In this document: positions 23,450 through 33,224 of the stretch, in pieces | Layout of the letters: every line of letters begins with the position of its first letter | Position numbering within the stretch: position 1 is the first letter of the stretch | DNA from: Marchantia polymorpha subsp. ruderalis | Lineage: Eukaryota; Streptophyta; Marchantiopsida; Marchantiales; Marchantiaceae | NCBI GenBank assembly: GCA_037833965.1 | Contig: AP031358.1 | Coordinates: 8,688,001-8,752,000, forward strand | Reading direction: 5' to 3' | DNA length: 64,000 bases | Notes under the pieces: model-generated | Seen by the model: only the letters and a program-made list of their open reading frames with translations | Database searches by the model: none | Told to the model about the DNA's origin: nothing | Translations under genes and position numbers: made by a program

Positions 23450-23638
23450 AGCATGTTCTCGGGCCATCATAGAAACATAATCTAAACGATCAAAATAAGG
23501 TAAAGCTTGAAGATACGTTTTATACTCAATTCATTTTTCTGTGCCTCTATGGAGTAATCCAATATGCGGTTCCGCGCGTTCTACCATTTCTCCATTGATT
23601 TCCAATACTAATCGTAAAACACCATGAGCAGCAAGATG
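23450..23638 (-). pseudogene. nad7: Mitochondrial nad7 fragment in nuclear DNA (NUMT)
   Basis: On the minus strand about 62 codons read as NADH dehydrogenase subunit 7: [53 protein letters not shown] and MMAREHAYS follow in order. This is about residues 19-83 of plant Nad7, the quinone-site subunit of complex I. One in-frame TGA replaces the leucine codon after GTEK, and the reading ends abruptly on both sides in AT-rich DNA, so it is a non-functional scrap. It crosses the positions of two group II introns that many plant mitochondrial nad7 genes carry, without any intron. Either the donor genome lacks them or the copy came from spliced RNA. The less AT-rich composition stands out from the surroundings. 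Confidence 0.93.
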
Positions 23639-24130
23639 TTAATTGTGATAGTGTATAATATTCTTCTATAATGATGTATGATATCTTTTTAAGATAAGTA
23701 TGTGTGTCAAATTTTCATAACAAGGTTCACTTGAACTGTGATTAAGTCTATAATATAATATAATAAAACCACATATATAGAGCTTATGTATTTAGATTAT
23801 ATACACAAAGCAAGTAGATTACTTTTCTTGTACCTATATGCAAAACTTGCAATATGGCACAATATTTTGAAGTACACTTCAAATAAATCACTTTCGTAAA
23901 AACATCAATAGTTTTGATATTAGTCTAATCATTTCATCATACTAAGTGATCTAACAAAATTAAGTTTGATGTCAATGTGTTATATATTATTGTACTTTAC
24001 ACAATTCACAACTAGATGTAAAGCATTTCACCTATCATCATGAAGATTCATAATGTTATAAAATTAGCTCATTTTGATAAAGAAATTTTTAAATATTTAT
24101 TTGAAATAAATAAATAAATATTTAAAATAT

Positions 24131-24780
24131 TAAATTTCCATAAATAAGTCTATTTATGTACTATTAAAAAATTAATATACTAAATTTATCTTAAAATTCA
24201 TTATATTTTAATACCAAAATCAGAAAATATTTTAAATTATCTTTGATTTCAAGAAATTAAATTCATGTATAAATAATTTTTTTTCCCATGGATAAATTGT
24301 ATGAATTTGTTTAATCTTTTTTCTTGAAAAAAAGTACATTTGAAATGATAAATCTTTATAAATTTGCATTCAAAATGTTACATAGATGAAATAAAAACTT
24401 CTATAATTTTTTTTGAAAGAAATTTTTTATATCATTTAATTTATATAGATTTTGAATGCAAAAAAGTAAATCTCTAGTTATGACAATGGACATAACTTAC
24501 TCTCGTGTCTATAATATATATAAGTTCAAGTGCACTATTTGAATCATTGTAATTCTTGGAAGTTTAACAGATTTATTTATAAATTTTTATATCATATATG
24601 GAATATTTTCCCCATTTGAAACTGTGAAACAAATATACTTAACTATATGAAACAATACAGAATCAAAATGTGACATATATATATATCTCTTTTCATACAG
24701 GATCTCAATAGTTGCATGATTTTCTTACAACTTTCTTCGTACATTACACTGTGATGAAATTGGATATATATATATATATA
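24131..24780. other. AT-rich DNA with a TA microsatellite
   Basis: Extremely AT-rich, no gene seen. It ends in a (TA)n tract (about 24764-24787), whose end served as the target site of the element at 24791. Confidence 0.55.
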
Positions 24781-24790
24781 TATATATCTT

Positions 24791-24874
24791 GAGATATTTG
24801 CTTGATGGGACCCCATCAAGAACATATTTGCTTGATAGGATCCATCAAGTTTTGTTTTACCTAATGGAACCCCA
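24791..24874 (+). repeat. Left terminal inverted repeat of the Mutator-like element
   Basis: 84 bp matching the reverse complement of 25322-25405 with 7 mismatches. Confidence 0.92.
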
Positions 24875-25321
24875 ACGACGGCACACGTCAGATTGTTTTA
24901 GTATGAACACACGGTGAGTTCGTGAGTCTTCTACATTACTAGACCCTCGTCTAAGGAGACACTTGAACTGTATAGTGGAAGACTCCATCTCACGCCGCTT
25001 GCTTGGGGAAGACATGGTGCTACTTCCGACAATACGCCCGCACAACAATTACAGGTTTGGCAATCAGCAAACATAAAATCTCCTCAAACCTCGGTGACAA
25101 CTCTTCTACTCACGCCTTACGATCGCTCTCAGGCCAACTAAACTCGGACCAACGACAACGCCTCGCTCACGAACCCTAACTCGTGAATGATCTGCTCACA
25201 GAGTCAATTTACACAAAAATCTAGCGCGAATCAAGAGAATTTTGGCGCAGGCAGGGGCAGCTGAAGAATGAAGTCCTGATATTAGAACATTTACTAGAGC
25301 TCATCGACGACACACCGTCCG

Positions 25322-25405
25322 TGGGGTCCCATCGGGTAAAACGAAACTTGATGGATCCCATCAAGCAAATATGTTCTTGATGTGGTCACATCAAGCAAAT
25401 ATCTC
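25322..25405 (-). repeat. Right terminal inverted repeat of the Mutator-like element
   Basis: 84 bp matching the reverse complement of 24791-24874. The 10-bp target duplication follows directly at 25406-25415. Confidence 0.92.
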
Positions 25406-25415
25406 TATATATCTT

Positions 25416-26210
25416 TGATTGATGTTTATTAATATTTTCATCTACAGATATGAGCTTTTAGGTTATTTATATTCTATAAAATTCCATATATATATATATA
25501 TAACGAGGTATTTCAATAATCCCAATCTTATTTTGAAAAGTAGAATAATATTTATATAATATTCTAGGAAAAATAAAATTAGGATTTGTAAGTAATTTGG
25601 TCAATAACACATCATCAATTGCAGATTTTCTTGTTTTGTTCATTATTATGTGCTTGAACAATTTAGCCTTCATTTAGACTTTTCATTCGAGATACAACAG
25701 TATTGAAGTGCACAGAATAATTTGTCAAAAGCTATCATCAGATGGTGGTCTAGCAGATGAATGAAATGAAATGAGTACATGAATTCGGAAGGTTTAGGAA
25801 ATTTTTGCGGCATATGCTTTGTATTGCACAAGTACGTTTGTCCGTTTTGTGTAGGACATAATCTGCTACTAGTTCGAGTTGGTAAAACCTCGCTCTTCCT
25901 TCCTTCGGTTTCCGAAGTCCAGTTCAAGAAATTATTAGATGAGATATGTCTAAGATATTTGTGTATGAATAGATGCACGTACTAGCCCGTATGTTGATAC
26001 TGATCCTTGTGAATCATTCCGACTTGCCGTCCTGGCATGTTGCGGACCTGTCTCTCCAAGCTACGACAACGATGAATTTGTCACCATATTTAGTAATTTT
26101 TATCTAAAGGTTGAGGAATGTCATGTCGCCGTCGATTGCATTTAATCACTATTATTTTAGTTGACCTGTTAGGTCTCCGTGAATGCACAAATACAAGCTG
26201 CTCTCTTTCG
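25416..26210. other. Spacer between the Mutator-like element and a LINE
   Basis: AT-rich at first, then mixed composition from about 25700. Overlapping frames of 68 and 102 codons near 25670-25985 resemble nothing known. The LINE similarity starts abruptly at 26211. Confidence 0.5.
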
Positions 26211-28069
26211 TTTTCTGAATCAGAGGTGATGACTCAAGTCAGAAAATTAGCAAATGGTAAATCGGAGGATTTGAATGGTCTCTCTATTGAACTTTTGAAG
26301 TGGGGAGGAGATTTTATTGGACCAAGACTCACCAAAGCGTTAGAGAATGCTGCTATGTATGGTTTTCCTTTAGCTTGGTCATTACGGAAGATTGTGCCTA
26401 TTCACAAGTCAGAAAGGAAGGACTTGGTGACAAACTATCGCACTGTCATGGTGGGTAGTGTTTTTGCCAAGTTGTTTGGCAAATTGGTGGAATCAAAGTT
26501 GAGCACATGGACTGAATCTCATCGAAAGAGAGCACGGTTTCAAGCAGGCTTTTGCCCCACATACAACACCATTGACCATATATTGGCTTTGTGTGTTTTA
26601 TGATAGAAGTCGAAGGGCAACTGCAAAGCTTTGTTTAGCGACTTCATTGATTTTAAGAAAGCTTTTGACACCGTACCTCGTGAGCTATTATGGGAAAGGC
26701 TGCAAGTCATTGTAGTACCATCAGATCTTCTAGCAGTTGTGGCCACGCTTTACCAATCTGTTCGAGCCAAGATCAACACTTCTCAAACTGAAGAGGTTTT
26801 GAGTACCACTGGAGTGATTCAAGGTTGTACTCTCTCTCCTACTCTATTTGGAGTTTTTATAGATGATATCAAATAGTGGTTGGAGGCATGTGATAGTGAA
26901 GGTGTCAAGCTTGGAAACTTTGTTATCAAAGCTCTCTTGTATGGAGATGATATCATATTACTAGCACGTGATGCAATTAGTTTACAGAAACACCTATACA
27001 CTTTGGCTAGCTTTTGTACCCAGAATCAGATGAAGGTAAATATAGAGAAGTCCAAAGTCATGATTGTGAGCACTAGATCCAAGTTTTCTTTCTATTACCA
27101 GTATCTACAATTAGAAGAGGTGAAGAGTTATAAATATCTAGGCATTGATTTTTCTAATGATTATAGTTGGGCACTTTGTGTGCAAAAGAGAGTAGAAGCT
27201 GGTTACAAATCTCTATATTCATTGCTAAATCGGTGTAGAAGGGCTCATCTTGTGTCTTGGAGTCTTCGGAAATTTTTATTGAGAAGCTTAGTGTTGCCGG
27301 TAGTATTGTATGGAACCCAAGTGTGGAGTCCTGGTTGTAAGAAGACAGGTTGGGAGCGTGTGGAGAGAGTGCAGAAGATATTTCTACAAGAAGAATTGGA
27401 TGTGAGAAACCAAACCTCATATGCTATTCTTCTTGCGGAAAAATGTGTTTACCTCTAGAGGCTGAAGCTCTATACTTGACCATCACTTACATCACAAGGG
27501 TAAGATCTCTTGATGCTTCTCGCCTTCCTCCTCAGGCTTTGAGTGCCACACGTGCCAAAGGATGGTTAGCGGATGTTATTACTTGGTCTTTGAGGTGGAA
27601 TGTGACGGAATGCGATTGGAACCTACAACCTATAGCACTACGTGAACGTCTAAAGGAGGACTTTATGAATATTATTTGGAGCAAGCGCACCACCAAGATG
27701 CAGTTTTATCAACTTCATGTGAATCCTATGCTTGTTTATTGTGAACAGGATTACCTACTTGCAGGAATCTCTATGTACTTACGCCATATTATTGCTAGGC
27801 ATAGAACTGGATCTCATAGGCTTGGAATTGAGGAAGTACGTTGGCTTAATATTGATAGGAGTGAACGTATTTGTAGGCTATGTGATGGAAGAGAAGTTGA
27901 GTATGAAGAGCATGTATTTCTTACTTGTACTAGATATACAGAGATTAGAGTGACTCATAATATAGATGTAGAGAATTTTTATTCTTTGTTACAGTTATTT
28001 ACTTTTGATTTAGGTTGTTATATTAGGGACATTATTAGTTATTGTTCTAGTGCTCTTGGCACTAGCTAG
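26211..28069 (+). pseudogene. LINE ORF2 fragment: reverse transcriptase and Cys/His C-terminus
   Basis: Reverse transcriptase blocks in order: NYRTVMV (about 26431), FIDFKKAFD (about 26643), QGCTLSPTLFG (about 26820) and LLYGDDIILLARDA (about 26934). The catalytic motif is YGDD, where the other two copies have YADD. The C-terminus carries CRLCDG ... EHVFLTC, the Cys/His motif, and ends with a stop at 28067-28069. Disruptions: stops at 26601 and 26874, and a one-base loss near 27440. The endonuclease and ORF1 are absent by truncation. It is dead, but fairly young to judge from how little is broken. Confidence 0.9.
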
Positions 28070-28180
28070 GGATTGGACTTTGGGGTCTTTTCCCTTGTTT
28101 GTGTTTGCTGTAGCTTGTATTGTGTTTTTCAGCCTTTTGACCCTTTGGGTCCCCAGTCTTGATCTATTGCCATTTACCAT
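26211..28180 (+). mobile_element. 5'-truncated L1-like LINE
   Basis: Starts inside ORF2, just before the reverse transcriptase (FSESEVMTQVRKLANGK), and runs to a 3' end reading GATCTATTGCCATTTACCAT, matching the 3' ends of the other two LINE copies. 5' truncation is usual for LINE insertions. By eye the DNA is very close to the outer LINE (minus strand, 5186-7904) and more distant from the inner one, so it belongs to the same subfamily as the outer LINE. No target duplication was recognised. Confidence 0.9.
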
Positions 28181-28706
28181 CTTCCCTTGAAGTCATGATG
28201 GGGTCTTCCAATATTTTTTCTATACTTGGCCCCTTTCTAACTTTATGAAGGGACTTGATATGAGTTTTTAAAGAGAGATTGGACACAAAGTTACGGAAAC
28301 TTGTTATATACCTGCTGATTTCCGCCTTCATGAGAAAGTCAACCTGGCCTTGGAATTTTGATCATCCTCGCTTATGTTATATCTGGTGGGCAGAAGGATG
28401 TATATTTCCGTGTAGGAGAACTGCATGAAGACGTATATCTGTGGTACAGTAGGGTCTGTACCACAGTCAATATTAGACCAGCGAGTCGCTGGCAGCGACC
28501 CTTGTCCTTGTGCTCAGGAAAACCATCCGCAGGATTGCTGCCCCGCTGGTGAAGAGATTCGACCGGTCACCGGAATCCCGGAAACCGGATACCGGCGATC
28601 GGACCCTGCTGGGGACGTGGGCTGCGGTGATGATCATTTTTGTCGTGGAAACGCAGACACTGTCAAATGTATATTGCGAAACTGACACCTGGGGATCAGC
28701 GCAGCC
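28181..28706 (+). other. Presumed promoter and 5' leader of the transporter gene
   Basis: Between the LINE 3' end and the transporter start. GC content rises towards 28480-28700, which is probably leader sequence. An inverted repeat (28439-28448 with 28457-28466, 10-bp arms, 8-nt loop) lies here. No other gene seen. Confidence 0.4.
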
Positions 28707-30669
28707 ATGACGAATTTGCTGAATGCAGGCGTTGGAGTTGCACCTCCAATTTACACTTTTCTTCTTCCTAGAGCTGCCATCACGATCAATGGGAACTTAA
28801 AAGATATCGGCAAGTCAACATTTTTAAGCACGAGAGCGAGAACGAACGTGAGAAATGAGTTCGTGGCGCTGCAGAGAAGCTTGAAAGTCCTGGCGTCGTC
28901 CAAGAGTAGGAATTGCCCAGACCCGAGTCTCGGTCCTGGTCCGAGAAATTATGAAGAAAAGTCTCTGCTCAAGGACGATCAAGAAGAGAAGAGATGGGGA
29001 GCCGCGAGAAGCGTTCCCCATGAATCGGGAGATATTTCTCGAAATGATGCGGTAGCTCAACCTCAAGCTCTCTCGCTGGCGGAGGATGAAGAGCTTCCCG
29101 AGAGAGCTTTCAGAAAGGTCGGGAGGCGTAACGAAAATGTATCATCTTCCGAGAGAAGAAGGGTTGACGTCGACTTTGAAGAACACGAGGATGCAGAGAG
29201 AGGAGGAGATTCACAAGCTGAGGATTTTCGGACTTTGGTATCGGCGATGGGGCTGATCATGGGGACTGCAGTTGGGCCGGGCATTTTGGGCTTACCAGCA
29301 GCCACATTGCCCTCAGGACTGCAGGCCTCGACGATAATGATCATCGGAGCGTGGGCGTATGTGACGTCGTCTATTCTACTCGTTGCGGAAATCAGTTGCG
29401 CCGTGATGGCAGAGAGAGGCGTGAAGGAAGTGAGTTTCACGGGCTTGGTCGAGCACACACTGGGCTTCGGTGGAGCTCGGGCAGCAGCAGTGGTGTATGC
29501 TTCCCTCAACTACGCTCTCCTGGTAGCATGTGTAGCTGGATTGGGTTCCATTCTTCATGGTTGGGTACCTTTGCCTGCAGCTTTGTGGAGCTCAGCGAGT
29601 GCAGCAGTGGTGGGTGGGATAGTGGGATTTGGTTCCTTTAAGAGTCTGGATCGAGTCAACCGAGCCTTGTGCGGGTTGATGCTGGCAGCCATCACTTCCC
29701 TGGTTGCCATTGGCGTGTACGCAGGAAAATTCATGCTGGTCAATTCTGGTGCCACTTCTGTCTTCTCTTACAGTTCCGTACTCTCAGCAGTGCCGGTGAC
29801 AGTGCTCACTCTGGGGTTCCATGTGATCACTCCGGTGATCTGTAAACTACTCGGAGGGAGGCCTGAAGAGGCACGCAAAGCCATTCTCTTGGGAGGAGCA
29901 GTGCCTCTGGCGATGGTGCTGGCTTGGAATGGAGTGATTCTCAGTTTAGCTCCGTATACATCCCGTGCTCTAGATCCAATAAAGCTTCTGTTGTCTCTGA
30001 ACCGATCTGCTGCTCCGGCAGTTCAAGCTTTCGCCTTTGCTGCTCTTGGTACTACTCTGATCGGCTATGCTGTCAGCTTCCCGAAACAGCTTTCTGATAC
30101 AGGTCGGATTTTCAGCCAAGGAGCTCGACGAGAATTTGAGAGCAAGGAGGGAGAAGATGGAAAGAAGTTGTTTGCAGAAATTCAGCCACTCTTGTGGTCT
30201 CTTTGCCCTCCCACCATAGCCGCCGTGCTCTGGCCTACAGCCTTTGCTTCCGCACTTGATTTTGCGGGTGTTTATGCCAACTGCTTCCTCTTTGGGATCC
30301 TGCCTCCTGTCATGGCCTGGAGATACCGCTATCATCTGTCCGATCAGTACGTCGTTACAATTATCAAATTTAGTCTATGTTGCGTGAGTCTATCATTGAT
30401 GTATATGAACTCATTTGATGAAAACTTCCCATTTGTATTGAATAATAGTAGTGTCTACTCTTAAAATCTTTATTTTTTTTTCTTGAAGTCCTCCTTCAAG
30501 GAACGTTAGAGTCCTGTTCCCTTTAACACTCACTGCAGCTAATATGATACCATAAATTTACAGGGCCGATGTGTTATCGAGAAACAAGCAGTTGGTTCCG
30601 GGAGGCAAGTTGCCTCTGATCTTGCTGTTCGGAATTTCCATTTTACTCGGCATTAGACCCAGAATATAA
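28707..30669 (+). CDS. Tryptophan/tyrosine-permease-like amino-acid transporter
   Basis: Join of 28707-30346 and 30564-30669, 581 residues. The 217-bp intron has a GTACGT donor and a TTACAG acceptor and interrupts codon 547. Without splicing the frame would run into an unrelated tail. Residues about 176-577 form a polytopic membrane domain with about eleven hydrophobic segments. The first carries MGTAVGPGILGLPAAT, the unwound-helix motif of the aromatic amino acid permease family (Trp_Tyr_perm). Exon 2 adds the last segment (LPLILLFGISILLGI). Plants have such proteins; their substrates are poorly known. The first 175 residues are not membrane-like: 1-60 are rich in Ser, Thr and Arg and poor in acidic residues, as in a plastid transit peptide, and 80-172 are strongly charged. 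Plastid targeting is inference. The frame looks intact. Confidence 0.9.
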
Positions 30670-33179
30670 TACTCATGGCTTCCCAATAAGCGGACTTGCC
30701 AACCTTGAGCACGATCGAGGGACCAAATGCTCTATTTTCCCGGGGTCTGGTACTCGTGGAATTCTTGACTTCGTGAAGCCAAGGTATGTGTCCTTCATTT
30801 GTCCCGTAGGAGGTATTTTTGCTATAGAATTACAGTTCTTGAAGTTCTATCATATATTACACTCTCTCCATAAACTCTTTCACGTCACCAGTAGATTGTA
30901 GGCTGACGACCTGAGCTATAATTGTAATTCTAAGACTATGCTGCTAAGCAACCAAACTGGCCATCTCGCTGTCATCGCTGGCATTTAAGTTTCTCTATGG
31001 CCCACATAATTCATGTGTGTTATCAGGACGTTAGTCAGCTGCAGATGGCTAAGCTGTTAAATTTTTTTTGGGCAAATAGCTCGAGTCTTTCTATTTCCCG
31101 TCCTGTTGTAGTCCATACAATGAGCACACAATTTGAGTCACGGCTTTATCGATAAATTCTGTGAGAAATTTATAGACAGTTTTTATCCCTAACGAGGAAA
31201 TGTGCTGACTGGTTGATAAGGACATCCTTCCCACTTAGCTGGCGAACACACAACATTACGGAGGCTCTCTTAGCAAAGTGTAATTGTCAGTATATTTTTG
31301 GCGTGTGGTTTGATTTGGTTTGACGTGTTAGTTTGCGTAGGCGAGATCATTCATCTCGTCACAATCACGAGTTTGGTCGAAAACTTATCATACCCGAGTA
31401 AATTTTTCTTGCTTCCGTAAGATTTTGAAGTTTTTCATGCATTTTTCTTTACTTATTATCCAACCCCGCATGTCTCCAGAACACGATCACCTCTTCTATT
31501 TCGACGTTGACATAAGGATGTAGCTGCTGCTTTTTTGCACATTTTGGAGGCTATTTAGAATTGCGCACATCGGGTTGATTTCTGACGTACTGAGTGAAGG
31601 TTTTCAGTGCAGAGGGAAGAATGAGAACCAAGGTGGAAAATATCTTGATGACAAGCAAGAACCGCCTTGAAGCATTCTGTCGTCTCCTGAATGTTATGAA
31701 ACTGCGTCAAAACTTGTCAGATCCGAGGAGAATGCCATGAACCATGCCAGCTGAAGTCTGCAGGTCTGACGACGTCGTGAAACAGGTGTTTTATCTTTTG
31801 TCGCTCTTATATTCAGAACGATAGATGCAAAAGAGGAAGAAGCAGTCAAAGATGACAGAGTGTCCAGTAAAGGTCTTCGTTTGAGGTAGCGATCTTTTGC
31901 AATACTCTGTGCGCACGCGATCAGGTTCAGCTCATAAGCCTACGATTCAAAAAACCCCTGTGGTCTGTATTTGTAGATAGATAGAGATTCAGGGTTTACG
32001 TTAGCTGAGATTAGCGTCTCCTTTAGTTTATGGATCAAGGTCTGTTCTGTTACCCCCTTAGGCAAGAACTATATCAACAAAAAATTATTGATCATTCAGA
32101 AGATAACGATTTATCGAGGAAAATAGGTTTAACGTACGTAAGTCATTGGGACCCAAAGTTAGCAATGCAACTACTTGACACTTGACTGGAAACTAAATTG
32201 AATTGATGCTCAAATTGAAGGTTCTCAAGGTCATATTCTTCTCATGAGAATTAAAAAAATTTCCTCCCCATAATAGGCTAGAACTTAACGCTTCTGGTAT
32301 CGTCATTGTTTTGCCTCCCCGGGGACATTAAACTAACTGCATCGCATTAAACTTTCTTCGCCTGTCTGTAGTCTCCTTTCATCTAGGTGTTGATTCACGA
32401 TCCTTGAATTGCCATATCTTGTAGAAGGAACAAATCCATCCCACTCCTGGACTCTAAAAGGATGATTTGGGAGGAATCGTGTCAGGGCATTTCTGCACAT
32501 AAACCGAATACAGTACCACGTTCATAGCACTTCGAATACTGTTTCAGCACTCTTCTGTCTCCAACATTGTATCATTTAAAGTTCTTCCTTGCTCCTTATT
32601 AGTCAATGTTTAGATCGACAAATTGCGAGAAGTGATCCACAATCCTGATCATATACCCCGCCTGCATTGATGCTAACATTCTTCTGATGATGTTGTAAAA
32701 ATGACCACACTACTCGTTGAACACTACTCATTAGGTGCGACATTCATTTGGGCTATTTCATTCCATCATCGACTCATCCAGAAGTCGAGAACTCTCAGAC
32801 ACTGCTGTTGTGTTGATTCACACAACCAAGTTCTGTAAGGTAACACAAAAGTCTCATCTTCACATCAGGAAGAAAACAGCTCACTTATGAACCAAAATTG
32901 CGAGCTGGCATGGAATAGTACATAATACAAGAAACTACTTCTTAATCTCAGCACAAGATTCCTCCTCCCAATTCATTAAGGTTGAAATAGATTTTTAGCG
33001 GTGGGCACGGTTATGAAGAAGGGAGCCCTTCAGCTTATGCAATGTCCAAGCCTTACATCACTACTCGTTCCACGGTTCCCTGGTCATCATTTAGTTTTTA
33101 TTGAATACAGTTAGTGTGATAATTAAAACTGGTTTTTGCTACGTGCGCATTTAATAGAACCCATCTTCATATTTCGATC
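30670..33179. other. Downstream region of the transporter gene, no gene recognised
   Basis: The first few hundred bases should be the 3' untranslated region of the transporter. Near 31610-31738 a short 39-codon frame beginning MRTKVENILMTSKN follows a TTTTCAG-like acceptor. It could be an untranslated 3' exon or chance. I see nothing else supportable. Confidence 0.45.
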
Positions 33180-33224
33180 AGATCTAGCAGCAGGCAGATC
33201 CAAAGTCTGCCTCCTGCTAGATCT
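33180..33224. repeat. Inverted repeat, 19-bp arms, 7-nt loop
   Basis: 33180-33198 and 33206-33224 are reverse complements with one mismatch. The core is CTAGCAG(C/G)AGGCAGA. It would form a strong stem if transcribed. Confidence 0.88.

Larger units (their letters stand above)
20331..24130. mobile_element. AT-rich block of decayed Copia-like fossils, both strands
   Basis: On the minus strand a purine tract with the flank CAAGACATGAATTAAGGG (about 20569-20590 on the plus strand) matches the same place in the LTR element at 43631-46457, and 20331-20568 would then be its LTR. 20690-20830 and 23290-23420 resemble each other. Near 24000-23870 the minus strand reads like Copia RNase H (HIDIKLNFVRSL, then a DVFTK-like block). 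Near 22375-22420 the plus strand reads like the Copia reverse transcriptase active-site block. An inverted match near 23010 and 44100 shows shared family sequence. So at least two overlapping or nested Copia-like remnants are present. All are old and heavily broken, and boundaries are uncertain. Confidence 0.6.
24791..25405. mobile_element. Non-autonomous Mutator-like DNA transposon, 615 bp
   Basis: The ends are 84-bp terminal inverted repeats (24791-24874 and 25322-25405) with 7 mismatches by my alignment. They start GAGATATTTGCTTGATGGGA. The element is flanked by the perfect 10-bp duplication TATATATCTT (24781-24790 and 25406-25415). Long inverted repeats and a 9-11-bp duplication are the marks of Mutator-like elements. 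Each inverted repeat contains two small palindromes (CTTGATGGG...CCCATCAAG type). The 447-bp interior has no transposase and is far GC-richer than its surroundings. A 63-codon minus-strand frame (25048-24857) is unrecognised. It could be captured host sequence, as in Pack-MULEs, but I could not name a source. Confidence 0.9.

Noticed and set aside
29063-29755. Minus-strand frames of 60-148 codons within the transporter gene
   Set aside because: Shadows of the GC-rich coding sequence; the plus-strand frame has a clear membrane-protein pattern and family motif.
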